Of a stretch of DNA of 64,000 nucleotides, positions 10,003-19,858 are shown one piece after another (within the stretch, counting starts at the first letter, position 1; each line of letters begins with the position of its first letter). The translations under genes and the position numbers were made by a program. The notes beneath the pieces were generated by a model. The model did no database searches. It had not been told where the DNA came from and saw nothing but the letters and a program-made list of their open reading frames with translations. The stretch is from Bacteroidota bacterium (GTDB taxonomy: Bacteria; Bacteroidota; Bacteroidia; Palsa-965), in the NCBI GenBank assembly GCA_006218065.1, contig VBWE01000032.1:20397-84396 (forward strand), given 5' to 3'.

Positions 10003-12036
10003 CTACCAAACCTCCACACGATCCTGCGGCTTGCGATACAGTTTATCGCCTTCCTTCACGTCGAACGCTTCGTAAAACTCTTTCATGTTCGAAAGCGGTC
10101 CGAGTACGCGGAACTGTGCGGGCGAATGCGGGTTGGTTTTCACCATGTTGATCATGAATTTATCATTCGCCTTGTTGCGCCAGCCCTGTGCCCAGCCAAT
10201 GAAGAAACGCTGTTCAGCAGTAAAGCCGTCGATCTTTTTCGGAACGGGTTTTCCGACCAGCGAACGTTTAAACGCATAATACGCGATAGTCAGTCCGCCG
10301 AGATCGGCGATGTTTTCACCCATGGTGAGTTCGCCGTTCACGTGGAAAGTATCTACCGCCGTGTACGTGCTGAACTGTTTCGAAAGCATCGCTGTTTTGG
10401 CGTTGAAATTCTTGCGGTCGTCGTCGGTCCACCAGTTTTTCAGGTTGCCCTGTGCGTCGAACATGGAACCCTGGTCGTCGAAACCGTGCGTGAGCTCATG
10501 CCCGATGATTGCGCCCATGGCGCCGTAGTTCACGGCATCGTCGGCATCCGGGTTGAAGAACGGCGGCTGCATGATGGCGGCCGGGAAAACGATCTCGTTG
10601 ATCGTCGGGTTGTAATACGCATTGATGGTTTGCGGCGTCATCTGCCATTCCATACGGTCAACCGGTTTGTTGGCCTTGCTCATGATCCAGGCGAAATCGA
10701 AACGGTTCGAACGGAGGTAATTTTTCACATACGAATCGCGTTTGATTTCGAGACCATCATAGCTGCGCCATTTTTCGGCATAACCGAGTTTGCGGATGAT
10801 CGCGTGCAGTTTGTTCAGCGCTTCTTTCTTCGTTACGTCCGTCATCCAGTCGCGCGTTTTGATGCGCTCTTCGTAAGCGGCGATCAGGTTGTCCACCATG
10901 ACGTCCACCCGTTTTTTGGCGTCCGAACTGAAATTGCGTTTTACATATTGTTCGCCGATCGCGTCGCCGAGTGCGCCTTCGGTAACGTTGAGCACACGCT
11001 TCCAGCGCGGCTGCTGTTCGGTAACACCGCCGAGCTGCGTGCCGAAGAATTTAAAATTCTCTTCTGCGATGCTTTTGGTAAGCTTGCCTGCGGTGGAGTG
11101 AACGAGTTTCCAGCGGAAATACGCTTTCCATTCGGTAATGGCGGTGGTTTTGATCAGGTTGTTGAACTGGCGCAGGAAAGCGGGCTGTCCCACGATCACC
11201 TGTTCGAACTGGAAACCGATGCCTTTGAAATAATTGTCCCAGTTGAACGAAGGACAGATCGATTTGATCTTGTCGATGCTCATCGGGTTGTAGATACGTG
11301 AAGGATCACGCTGCTCCACGGCGCCCATCTGCGAATCGGCCAAAGCCACTTCGATTTTCCAGACGGCTGCCGCGTTGTTCTTCGCAGTCTGCTCCGCATC
11401 ACCCATCAGCAGGAACATCTTTTCGATGTGCTGCTTGTATTGCTGGCGGATATTGGCCATCGCCGGGTTGAAATAATAATCTTTTTCCGGCAGATCCGTT
11501 CCCGACTGGAAAATATACGGAACGTTCATCGTGCTGTTTTTGAAATCCGACATCGCGAAAATGGCGAATACCGAAGGAAGCTGTATCCGGTGCTGTTCGG
11601 CAACAACGGCTGCCAGTCCTTCCGAGCTCTGCAGGTCGAGAATGGTTTGAAACTCCGCAGCCAGCGGTGATAAACCGTTACGTTCGATGGCCATCGTATC
11701 CATGCCCGAAGCATAAAAATCACCCACACGCTGTTCGTTCGAATTCTGCGGCAGGCTCGGTTTGGAAGCCAGGTCGCTCACGATGGCACGGATGGTTTCT
11801 TTACTCTTATCGTCGAGCTCGTTGAAAACACCCCAGGTGCCTTCCGATTTCGGGATTTCCTGTTTCTTGATCCAGTTGCCGTTCACATAAGTGAAGAAAT
11901 CGTCCTGCGGACGAACGGTCTTATCAAAATTCGTCACGTCGATCGCTTTGCTTACGGGTTCTTTTCCGGCTTTAAAGGCCAGCAGAAAAGAAATACCGCC
12001 GATTACAACGAGCGATTTTCCAAGCATGTTCTTCAT
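10003..12036 (-). CDS. pepO: M13 family metalloendopeptidase (neprilysin-like)
   Basis: IGHELTHGFDDQGSMFDAQGNLKNWW, GENIADLGGL, NAYYNPTINEIVFPAAIMQPPFF. Confidence 0.94.
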   Translation of the reverse strand: MKNMLGKSLVVIGGISFLLAFKAGKEPVSKAIDVTNFDKTVRPQDDFFTYVNGNWIKKQEIPKSEGTWGVFNELDDKSKETIRAIVSDLASKPSLPQNSNEQRVGDFYASGMDTMAIERNGLSPLAAEFQTILDLQSSEGLAAVVAEQHRIQLPSVFAIFAMSDFKNSTMNVPYIFQSGTDLPEKDYYFNPAMANIRQQYKQHIEKMFLLMGDAEQTAKNNAAAVWKIEVALADSQMGAVEQRDPSRIYNPMSIDKIKSICPSFNWDNYFKGIGFQFEQVIVGQPAFLRQFNNLIKTTAITEWKAYFRWKLVHSTAGKLTKSIAEENFKFFGTQLGGVTEQQPRWKRVLNVTEGALGDAIGEQYVKRNFSSDAKKRVDVMVDNLIAAYEERIKTRDWMTDVTKKEALNKLHAIIRKLGYAEKWRSYDGLEIKRDSYVKNYLRSNRFDFAWIMSKANKPVDRMEWQMTPQTINAYYNPTINEIVFPAAIMQPPFFNPDADDAVNYGAMGAIIGHELTHGFDDQGSMFDAQGNLKNWWTDDDRKNFNAKTAMLSKQFSTYTAVDTFHVNGELTMGENIADLGGLTIAYYAFKRSLVGKPVPKKIDGFTAEQRFFIGWAQGWRNKANDKFMINMVKTNPHSPAQFRVLGPLSNMKEFYEAFDVKEGDKLYRKPQDRVEVW

Positions 12037-12151
12037 TGTAGGATATGATTTTTGGTTTTAAAACGATGCAAATTACCGAAAAAAGACACACCCTTTTTGT
12101 CTCTCGTGTTGAACGGTTTATTAGAAGGACAAGGCGCGATTTTCAGGGATT

Positions 12152-12283
12152 GACCACACCTCTTTCCTCTCCGAAGGAGAGGATGCTGGAATACACAAGT
12201 GACGTTCCTTTTGTTAAAAACAAAAGGAACGTCACTTAATTTGTAACGCCATCCTCTCCTTCGGAGAGGAAAGAGGTGTGGTC
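12152..12283. repeat. Nested inverted repeat between pepO and the helicase gene
   Basis: Outer gaccacacctctttcctctccgaaggagaggatg / catcctctccttcggagaggaaagaggtgtggtc; inner aagtgacgttccttttg / caaaaggaacgtcactt. Confidence 0.9.
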
Positions 12284-12284
12284 T

Positions 12285-15200
12285 TTACAAAACCTCTTCC
12301 ACCATCAGCGAAGCCGTATCGATAATCATAGCCGTAACCGGTCGGCCGCTCATTTCTTTTAGCGTGGCGGTGTACTTTTTCAATTCTTCCGTCAGCATTT
12401 CATCACCGGCATCGCCGTAACCGGCCAGGTGAATTTCCTTGCCGTCGTCGGCCACGCGGTCGGGACGGAAAAAACTGCCGTCGGGGAGCAGGATTTCAGA
12501 ACCGGTTCGGATTTCATTTTTCGCATCGAAGCAGGGCGCGAGCAGCGGCACGCGGATCAGCTGACCGGCCTGCTGAAGCAATTGTTTTTCTTCCGCCTGG
12601 CTCAGCAGGCCTTCCTGCATCATCTGGGCGAGTACGGGTTTCAGGTCATCTTCCGTTTTTGCGCGGAGCAGGAGCGTGTTCAGTAAAACCTGGCGGTCGT
12701 TCCCGGCTTCCATTTCGGCCCAGGCGGCGCCGGAATTCGAACGGATGCTGATGCGTCCCGTCCAGTCTTCATTTCCGAAATGATCCGGGACCAGCGTAAC
12801 CGATTCTTCCTGTTCCGCGGGCCGGTGCGGTTCCGTTTTACCAACTGCGTAAAAACCGGTTCCGCTGAAACTGATCTGCTTCTCGCGGAAAAACTGCCCG
12901 AAAAGATCGCTGACGGAATTCAATGTTCCCTTGGACGAACCTTTACCGGTGAGCACATACAGCCGCTTTTCAGGACGTGTGAGTGCGACATAAAGCAGGT
13001 TCAGGTTGTCGAGCAGCGTGCGGCTGCTTTCTTCGGCGTAAGCAGGGCCGTATTCCGTTTCGAGCAGGTCGGCGGAAGCAGGCACCAGCGCCGATTCCAG
13101 GCCGGGAAGCGCATCTTCGTGCAGTTCGAGCCAGAGCTGGCTTTTGCCGGGTTTCAAAGACCATTTGCAGAATGGAATGATGACCGCGGGAAATTCCAGT
13201 CCCTTCGCTTTGTGTATGGTCATGATGTTCACCGCGTTCATGCCTTCGGGCATCACGACAGACGCTTTGTCGCGTTTTTCATTCCACCAGGTGAGAAAAT
13301 CGGACGGATTATTGTTTCGTCCCGTGGCGTATTGCAGCACTTCATCCAGGAAATAGAGCAGGTACGGATCCGGATCCTGCCCGATTCCGAAAAGGCGCAG
13401 CAGTTCCTGGCAACGCTGGTAAAGCGGGAGTTTCGACAAAAAATAGGCGCTGAACGGAAAACCGTTCCGCTCGAGCAGGCCCGGCAATCCTTTTTTGTCT
13501 TCTTCACGCAGTTCCATCAATCGTTCGTGCAAAGTACCGGGCAGCTTGCCGGCATCGACGAGGAAACGGACCACGGAAACGCGCGCAATATCGTCGCGCG
13601 AAGTTTCGAGGTAACGCAGCAGCGCGACCAGGAAATTTACTTTCGGCGAATTTTTCAGCAGCAGCGATTCGGAAGAAACGACCGGGATTCCTTTTTCCAT
13701 GAGCGCGGAAGCGATGAGGCTGCCTTCGCGGTTGGTGCGCGTGAGGATGGCGATCTCGTTGTAGCGAAAACCGTCGCCGGCAAGTTCTTCTATGAGTGCG
13801 CAGCTGCGGTTCACGTGCATTTCTTTCTCCTGCTTCCGGTCGGCTTCGATCAGTTCGAGATGCACATATCCGCCGGTATTCGCAGGATTATATTCCTGCG
13901 CGGTGTCTTCGTAAATCAGCTGGTGTTCCGTTTCGAGCTGCTTCGAAAGGATTTCGAAAAAATCATTGTTGAACTGCACGATCTCAGCTTTGCTGCGGAA
14001 ATTGCGTGCGAGTTTTTCTGCTTTATAATGACGCTGCAGGTTTTCGGCGCGGTCGGCGACGAACGGATTTTCATGCTGCCCTTTTACCTGCGGCAGTTGC
14101 GCAAATTGCTCGACTTCGCCGCCGCGCCAGCGGTAGATGGCCTGTTTCCCGTCGCCGACGAGCATGGTGAACCGGTTTTCGGAAAGCGCATTGTCGATCA
14201 GCGGAAGTAAATTCTGCCATTGCAGCGCCGAAGTATCCTGGAATTCGTCGAGCAGGTAATGCTGGTAACGTTCGCCGAGGCGTTCGTAAATAAACGGAAC
14301 GGGTTCACTCAGGACGATGCCCGCGATGAGCCGGTTGAATTCCGAAATGTGCAGCACGTTGTTTTCCGCTTTATACTGCACGAGCTGTTTTTCAATTTCG
14401 CTCAGTACCGCCAGCGCATGAATATTCCGGAGCAGGAGCGAGTAGAGCGTAAATTTTCCGAATGATTTTTTGCTGAGCTGGCGCAGGTCGTTCCAGGTTT
14501 TTTCAAGATACGGCCATGCGCGGTCTACCTGGTCTTTTATTTCTGCCGACGCTTTCTGCGCATACCGTTTATCCTGTTCAAACGCAGCCGTAACATATGC
14601 GCCCGGCTTGCCCGCTTTGGCGATTTCGCCGGAAACGATTTCTTCGAGCCAGTTTTTGACGCCCTTGTTTCCCTGGTAAAAAGCGCTGTGATCGATTCCC
14701 TGTATCGCCTTCAGTGCACCCTGCGCAATCGCGGTTACTTCCTGCGCAAAGCGTTCCGTTTCCGTTTTCAGCGTATCGCGGTATCCTGAAAAATCATCAA
14801 GGCTGAGGTGCTGCAGGCGTTCGGCGCGGTTGAACCCGTCTTCGCCGAGCAGGTGTTTGGCATTCTGCAGCAGTTCGTATTCGATATGCCAGTTACGTTC
14901 ATCGTCGGCTTTGCTTTCCGCAAACTGCACCAGGAATTCGGTGAGTTTGTCATCGGTACCGATGCGCGTAATGAGCAGGTCCACCGCTTCGCGGAGCAGC
15001 ATCTCCGAATCCGTTTCAATTTCGAAATTCACCGGGAGCTGCAGATCGAACGCAAACGTGCGCACGATCCGGTGCACGAAACTGTCGATCGTTCCCACGG
15101 CAAAATCGCCATAATGGTGCAGGATCGCTTTGAGCAAACGGCCGGCGCGCGCGGTGAGCAGGGCGGGAGCAAGCTGCATTTCATCCGAAAGCAGCTGCGC

Positions 15201-15419
15201 CAGTTTCGAGCCGGCTTTTCCTTCGGACAGTTCGGCGAGTGCTTTGAGAATACGCTCTTTCATTTCCGCCGCCGCTTTGTTTGTAAATGTTACGGCGAGA
15301 ATATGACGGTATTTTACCGGCGGATTTTCTTCATCACCGAGCGCAATTTTCAGGTACTCTTTTACCAGCGTAAAAGTTTTACCGGAACCCGCGGATGATT
15401 TGTAAACGGTGAAGTTCAT
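12285..15419 (-). CDS. UvrD/REP-family helicase, RecB/AddA-like exonuclease subunit
   Basis: FTVYKSSAGSGKTFTLVKEYL (Walker A), VTFTNKAAAEMKERI, LLDEFQDTSALQWQNLLPLI, VGDGKQAIYRWRGGEVEQF, MTIHKAKGLEFPAVIIPFC, LLYVALTRPEKRLYVLTG. Confidence 0.9.
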   Translation of the reverse strand: MNFTVYKSSAGSGKTFTLVKEYLKIALGDEENPPVKYRHILAVTFTNKAAAEMKERILKALAELSEGKAGSKLAQLLSDEMQLAPALLTARAGRLLKAILHHYGDFAVGTIDSFVHRIVRTFAFDLQLPVNFEIETDSEMLLREAVDLLITRIGTDDKLTEFLVQFAESKADDERNWHIEYELLQNAKHLLGEDGFNRAERLQHLSLDDFSGYRDTLKTETERFAQEVTAIAQGALKAIQGIDHSAFYQGNKGVKNWLEEIVSGEIAKAGKPGAYVTAAFEQDKRYAQKASAEIKDQVDRAWPYLEKTWNDLRQLSKKSFGKFTLYSLLLRNIHALAVLSEIEKQLVQYKAENNVLHISEFNRLIAGIVLSEPVPFIYERLGERYQHYLLDEFQDTSALQWQNLLPLIDNALSENRFTMLVGDGKQAIYRWRGGEVEQFAQLPQVKGQHENPFVADRAENLQRHYKAEKLARNFRSKAEIVQFNNDFFEILSKQLETEHQLIYEDTAQEYNPANTGGYVHLELIEADRKQEKEMHVNRSCALIEELAGDGFRYNEIAILTRTNREGSLIASALMEKGIPVVSSESLLLKNSPKVNFLVALLRYLETSRDDIARVSVVRFLVDAGKLPGTLHERLMELREEDKKGLPGLLERNGFPFSAYFLSKLPLYQRCQELLRLFGIGQDPDPYLLYFLDEVLQYATGRNNNPSDFLTWWNEKRDKASVVMPEGMNAVNIMTIHKAKGLEFPAVIIPFCKWSLKPGKSQLWLELHEDALPGLESALVPASADLLETEYGPAYAEESSRTLLDNLNLLYVALTRPEKRLYVLTGKGSSKGTLNSVSDLFGQFFREKQISFSGTGFYAVGKTEPHRPAEQEESVTLVPDHFGNEDWTGRISIRSNSGAAWAEMEAGNDRQVLLNTLLLRAKTEDDLKPVLAQMMQEGLLSQAEEKQLLQQAGQLIRVPLLAPCFDAKNEIRTGSEILLPDGSFFRPDRVADDGKEIHLAGYGDAGDEMLTEELKKYTATLKEMSGRPVTAMIIDTASLMVEEVL

Positions 15420-15448
15420 GGAGCAGTCCAAAATTACCGGAAAAAGGG

Positions 15449-15680
15449 TTTAAAATTCCTCCGGAGACTGTTTTACAGCAAAGACTTTTATACGTCGGAA
15501 CAGATCAAGTTGGCAGCGGCAGAGGCAGTCGGCAGTTTTGTTTAAAGCGGGAGCAGGTAGATTTTGACGACAGTCCTGTAGTACTTAGACTGCTGCTGCC
15601 GACTGCCGCTGAAGCATAAATTACTCCGACGTATAAAATAATACTTTGACAGCATAGGTTCTCCGGAGGAGTTTTAAAGA
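15449..15680. repeat. Nested composite inverted repeat with CCGACGTA...CTCCGGAGGA end modules
   Basis: Left ttaaaattcctccggagactgttttacagcaaagacttttatacgtcgga; right tccgacgtataaaataatactttgacagcataggttctccggaggagttttaaa; inner ggcagcggcagaggcagtcggcag / ctgctgctgccgactgccgctg. Confidence 0.85.
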
Positions 15681-15685
15681 GACTG

Positions 15686-16807
15686 CTAGTGCACAAACGG
15701 ATCCGAATACTTCGGATCGGCCATCAGTCCTTCATCCGTCAGCGTTTTGAGAAAAGCGACCAGTGCGGCTTTCTGGTAGGCCGTCATGTTGTACTGCTTG
15801 GGCGTTCCGCCGGTGATGGCTTCCACGGTCAGGCGATCGTCGAGGTTCGGGTTGCCCTGGATGCCGCTGTTGTAATGTTCAACAACGTCCTCCAGCGTGG
15901 CAAAACGGCCGTCGTGCATATACGGTCCGGTAACGCCGATATTACGCAGCGTGGGAACTTTGAATTTGCCGATATCGGCCGGGTCGCCGGTTACGAGCGC
16001 GTAGCCGGAATCGATGACCACGGATTCCAGCCCGTTGTTCAGGGCCTGCGTGGTGTAGAAATTGCTCGTCGTATGGCAATGGTTGCAGTTGAACTGCCCG
16101 CTCATGAAAAAAGTCCGTCCATCGTTTTCTTCCGGCGTGAAATTTGTAAAATTATTCTGCAGGCCTTCATCGTACTTGCTGTTCCACGAATTGATGCTGC
16201 GCACAAACTGCGCCAGCGCACGGGCAATGCGCGTATTGCTGATTTCCGTTGTTCCGAAAGCATGCTCGAAAAGACCCGGGTAGTATGATATGGCGGATAA
16301 TTTTGCCGGGAGAAAAACCGTATCGGTACCCATTTCAACGGCATTCATAACCGGCATCATCACCTGTTCTTCCAGCCCGTTGGCACGCCGGTCCCAGAAA
16401 AACCGGAAAGAGAAACGCGTATTCAGGATAGCCATCGAATTCCGGTCGGTATGTCCGCCTGCAAAGCCGCGGCTGAAACGTGCAGGATCGGAGAATCCGT
16501 TTTGCTGTTTGTGGCAGGAAGCGCAGGAAACGGCATTGTTGGCCGACAATTGCGTATCATAAAAGAGCACCCGCCCGAGCGTGGCACCCCAGTCCGTAGT
16601 CGGGTTGCTCTGCGGCTCGGAATTGATAAAGCTCAGCGGAGGATATAAAAAAGAAGAAGGAAAAGCGGATGCGGAAACATAGTCGTACGGCTGAGCGGGA
16701 AGAGCGGGAGTATGTTCCTGCGGCACGATAATGGGATCATCTTTCCGGCAGGCGATAACAACGATGGTTATGGTGAGCGTTAAGGCTGCGATCCGTTTGT
16801 TCATCAA
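15686..16807 (-). CDS. Di-heme cytochrome-c peroxidase (CCP/MauG family)
   Basis: CASCHKQQNGFSD and CNHCHTTSNF heme motifs; GPYMHDGRFATLEDVVEHYN. Confidence 0.92.
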   Translation of the reverse strand: MMNKRIAALTLTITIVVIACRKDDPIIVPQEHTPALPAQPYDYVSASAFPSSFLYPPLSFINSEPQSNPTTDWGATLGRVLFYDTQLSANNAVSCASCHKQQNGFSDPARFSRGFAGGHTDRNSMAILNTRFSFRFFWDRRANGLEEQVMMPVMNAVEMGTDTVFLPAKLSAISYYPGLFEHAFGTTEISNTRIARALAQFVRSINSWNSKYDEGLQNNFTNFTPEENDGRTFFMSGQFNCNHCHTTSNFYTTQALNNGLESVVIDSGYALVTGDPADIGKFKVPTLRNIGVTGPYMHDGRFATLEDVVEHYNSGIQGNPNLDDRLTVEAITGGTPKQYNMTAYQKAALVAFLKTLTDEGLMADPKYSDPFVH

Positions 16808-16956
16808 AGCAAATATAGCGTATTGCCGTTTGGTTTCCTTTGTGCCCGGCTCATCCGCAGCGAATACGCCTGTACGTGCAGGGAATTGCGCCGGCTATGC
16901 ACCGATTGGTAACGTTAAAATGCCTATAATTGCAAATCAAACCTAACAAACCAGAC

Positions 16957-18060
16957 ATGAGAAAAATTTACATCCTCCTCAGCGCCGCTGTTATTTCCAC
17001 CGGAATACTCTCGGCTCAGCAAGCAGTTACACCGAATGCACCGGAAACTGCTCCCGGGATCAATTCCGGAAACCAGAATCCTACTCCCCAGACTCCCTGG
17101 CAGGTTATCTTTAATTATGACATCACCGCTGCCGGTTCAGGAACAGGCAATGCCGGTGTAGTACTTATCGGCAACGAGTTCTGGGTGTCACGTTGGGGTA
17201 CCGATACCATCAGCAATTATACCCTTGCAGGATCGTTTATTTCCAAGTTTGTCGTTGCAGGTGTAACCGGCACACGTTCGATGACCACTGACGGTACGGA
17301 TGTTTATGCAGGCACCAACGCGACGTCGATTTACAAAATAAACCCGGTGACCAAAACGCTGACTTCCACTATCACCGTATCCGGTGTAGCCAACGTTCGT
17401 TACTGCACATATGATCCCACATTACCCGGTTTCTGGGTAGGTACATGGGCAACCGATTTCACGCAGGTTGACATGAACGGGCAGCCGCAGTCGGTTGTTG
17501 CAGCAGGTACCCATTTGCTCGCAGCATGCTATGGCCTTGCTTACGACAATACTTCGCCGGGCGGACCGTACCTCTGGGCGTTTAACCAGACGGGCACAAA
17601 CAATGCAGCCGACATTATCCAGGTCAATATCGCAACAGGCATGCAGACCGGCGTTATCCACGACGTAACCAGCGACTTCGGTGTTGCCGGCGACCTCGCG
17701 GGCGGCGTGCATATCGTTTCGTCTCCTCTTGGCCTGGTTGGCGTACTGCAGGGTGCAGCCAACTACCTGTTCTCTTACGATATCACAGGCGTTAATGGCA
17801 TGAGCGACAACATCAGCACAACGGATTTCATCTCGGCTTATCCCAACCCGTCGAACGACATGGTGAATATTCATGTAAACCGTGTAAACAACGACCCGAT
17901 GCAGATCCAGGTTATGGACATCACCGGGAAAGTCGTTTACCAAAGCAACAGCGTGGGTATGAACAACTACCTGAGCATGGCCAAATACGATGCCGGCATT
18001 TACACAGTAAAAGTTACTTACAACAACCAGTCTTACACAACGAAAGTGGTTAAGAACTGA
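16957..18060 (+). CDS. Secreted protein with T9SS type A C-terminal sorting domain
   Basis: Signal peptide MRKIYILLSAAVISTGILSAQ; C-terminus ISAYPNPSNDMVNIHV...DITGKVVYQ...YDAGIYTVKVTYNNQSYTTKVVKN. Confidence 0.88.
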   Translation: MRKIYILLSAAVISTGILSAQQAVTPNAPETAPGINSGNQNPTPQTPWQVIFNYDITAAGSGTGNAGVVLIGNEFWVSRWGTDTISNYTLAGSFISKFVVAGVTGTRSMTTDGTDVYAGTNATSIYKINPVTKTLTSTITVSGVANVRYCTYDPTLPGFWVGTWATDFTQVDMNGQPQSVVAAGTHLLAACYGLAYDNTSPGGPYLWAFNQTGTNNAADIIQVNIATGMQTGVIHDVTSDFGVAGDLAGGVHIVSSPLGLVGVLQGAANYLFSYDITGVNGMSDNISTTDFISAYPNPSNDMVNIHVNRVNNDPMQIQVMDITGKVVYQSNSVGMNNYLSMAKYDAGIYTVKVTYNNQSYTTKVVKN

Positions 18061-18077
18061 TCGCCTGTTTCACAAAA

Positions 18078-18117
18078 TAAAAAGAGGCTGCTTCATATGA
18101 AGCAGCCTCTTTTTTTG
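18078..18117. terminator. Bidirectional terminator between convergent genes
   Basis: aaaagaggctgcttcatatgaagcagcctctttttttg. Confidence 0.9.
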
Positions 18118-18124
18118 CGCTTTT

Positions 18125-18529
18125 TCAGAATTTCCTTTCGAAGTCGAAGATCTCCCGCTTCAGTTTGCGGAGGTCGTTATCGAAATGTCCCATCATCTCA
18201 GCGAGCTTATGATGTTCGCGGATGTATTTCGGATTCCCGATTCCTTCATCTTCCTGCATCAGTCCCCCGATATACACCTCGTGAGCGGCCACGGCCTGCG
18301 CCAGGTTTTCCAATTGCTGCCCGCTCATTTCTTTTACCTGTTCCAGCAACTTGTCCCGCCGTTTTTCCTCGTGTTCAGGCAAGCGGTGATGATGGAGCAG
18401 GTACCTGAAAAACGAAAGTTCCGTTTTCCAGAAATCGATACTGGTACCCCACGCACGCGCCTCGGCATGAAAAATATCGGGCGAAGGTTCCTGCAGAAGC
18501 GCGGAAAAGGGCGATGTTATGGGTTCCAT
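18125..18529 (-). CDS. Hypothetical helical protein
   Basis: 134-aa ORF MEPITSPFSALLQEPSPDIFHAEARAWGTSIDFWKTELSFFRYLL..., predicted mostly helical. Confidence 0.65.
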   Translation of the reverse strand: MEPITSPFSALLQEPSPDIFHAEARAWGTSIDFWKTELSFFRYLLHHHRLPEHEEKRRDKLLEQVKEMSGQQLENLAQAVAAHEVYIGGLMQEDEGIGNPKYIREHHKLAEMMGHFDNDLRKLKREIFDFERKF

Positions 18530-18550
18530 AAAAACTGTTTTTTTTAGTAA

Positions 18551-18985
18551 TCAGCCAACTGCTATTTCTTTGTTTTTCGGCGTGGACGGTACTTTTTTCA
18601 GGATCGTCAGTTTCAGCACGCCGTCGTGATACCTGGCCGAAATTTCGTCCGGGTTGATATTATCCGGCATGGAAAAAGAGCGGCTGAATGAATTGTAGCT
18701 GAACTCCCGGCGTGTGTAGTTCTTTTCCTTTTCTTCTTTTTCTTCTTTCTTTTCCGCGGAGATGTGCAGGACATCGTTTTTGATGTACACCTTGAAGTCC
18801 TCTTTTTTCAGACCCGGTGCAGCCAGTTCTACCTGGAAATCTTTTTCGTTCTCGCATACGTTCACGGCAGGCAAACGCGAACCGGCGAAGAAATCGTCAT
18901 TGAAGAATTTTTCACCGTCGAAAAAATCCGAAAGGAGCGTCCGGAATGCCGGTGTGTTCCCGTTGTTTGTTTTGATGAGTGTCAT
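18551..18985 (-). CDS. Hsp20/alpha-crystallin family small heat shock protein
   Basis: NVCENEKDFQVELAAPGLKKEDFKVYIKNDVLHISAEKKEE...FSYNSFSRSFSMPDNINPDEISARYHDGVLKLTILKK. Confidence 0.93.
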   Translation of the reverse strand: MTLIKTNNGNTPAFRTLLSDFFDGEKFFNDDFFAGSRLPAVNVCENEKDFQVELAAPGLKKEDFKVYIKNDVLHISAEKKEEKEEKEKNYTRREFSYNSFSRSFSMPDNINPDEISARYHDGVLKLTILKKVPSTPKNKEIAVG

Positions 18986-19139
18986 GTTGTATAGGTTTTA
19001 GTGAAACGTTTTTTTACTGAACCAAAACTATATCGAACCTTCCGCCTTGCGAATGATAACGGTCAAAGAAAACGATGATATTGATCAGTTGCCCGTCAGC
19101 GTTTAAACGAATTATCCGTAAAATTGCAGAACACCGGGT

Positions 19140-19835
19140 ATGAAGAAAATCACCATTGCGATCGACGGGTATTCCTCCTGCGGCAAAAGCACCATCGCCA
19201 AAGCCCTGGCTGCAAAGCTTGGCTATTCATACGTCGATTCCGGGGCCATGTACCGCAGCATTACCCTGTTCTGCATCCGCCGCGGCATCATTAAAGACGG
19301 TCGTTTCGATCATTCGGATGTGATCCGCGAACTGGATAATATCAACCTGACTTTTGTTTACAATCCCGCAGCCAAAGCGTCGGATACGTACCTGAACGGC
19401 GAAAACGTGGAGCGGGAAATACGGACACTCGACGTTTCCAGCCACGTCAGCCATATCAGCCTGATCCGCGAAGTGCGGCAGAAACTGGTCGCAATCCAGC
19501 GCGAAATGGGAAAAAATAAAGGCGTGGTGATGGACGGCCGCGATATCGGCACGAATGTTTTCCCGGATGCCGAACTGAAAATTTTTGTCACAGCCGATAC
19601 CGATGTCCGGACACAGCGCCGCGTGGATGAACTGCGTGCCAAAGGACATAAAGTTTCCGTGGAAGAAGTGAAGAAAAACCTGCTGCACCGCGACTACGAA
19701 GATTCCCACCGTAAAGAAAATCCGCTGGTACAGGCGCCCGATGCCATCGTTCTGGACAACACCGACCTGACCCGCGAAGAACAGCTGGATTTCGTTTTCA
19801 GTCGTGTGATGGAACTGAAACTGGAACAGGACTGA
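19140..19835 (+). CDS. cmk: (d)CMP kinase
   Basis: ITIAIDGYSSCGKSTIAKALAAKLGYSYVDSGAMYRSITLFCIRRG; VVMDGRDIGTNVFPDAELKIFVTA. Confidence 0.95.
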   Translation: MKKITIAIDGYSSCGKSTIAKALAAKLGYSYVDSGAMYRSITLFCIRRGIIKDGRFDHSDVIRELDNINLTFVYNPAAKASDTYLNGENVEREIRTLDVSSHVSHISLIREVRQKLVAIQREMGKNKGVVMDGRDIGTNVFPDAELKIFVTADTDVRTQRRVDELRAKGHKVSVEEVKKNLLHRDYEDSHRKENPLVQAPDAIVLDNTDLTREEQLDFVFSRVMELKLEQD

Positions 19836-19858
19836 CTAGAGTTTATTTCCCTGCGTAC

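Noticed and set aside
9339-10151. 270-aa + strand ORF
   Set aside because: Runs through an intergenic repeat, antisense to the YjbR-family gene, and across a terminator; not coding.
10126-11301. 391-aa + strand ORF
   Set aside because: Antisense shadow of pepO.
12780-14210. 476-aa + strand ORF
   Set aside because: Antisense shadow of the RecB/AddA-like helicase.
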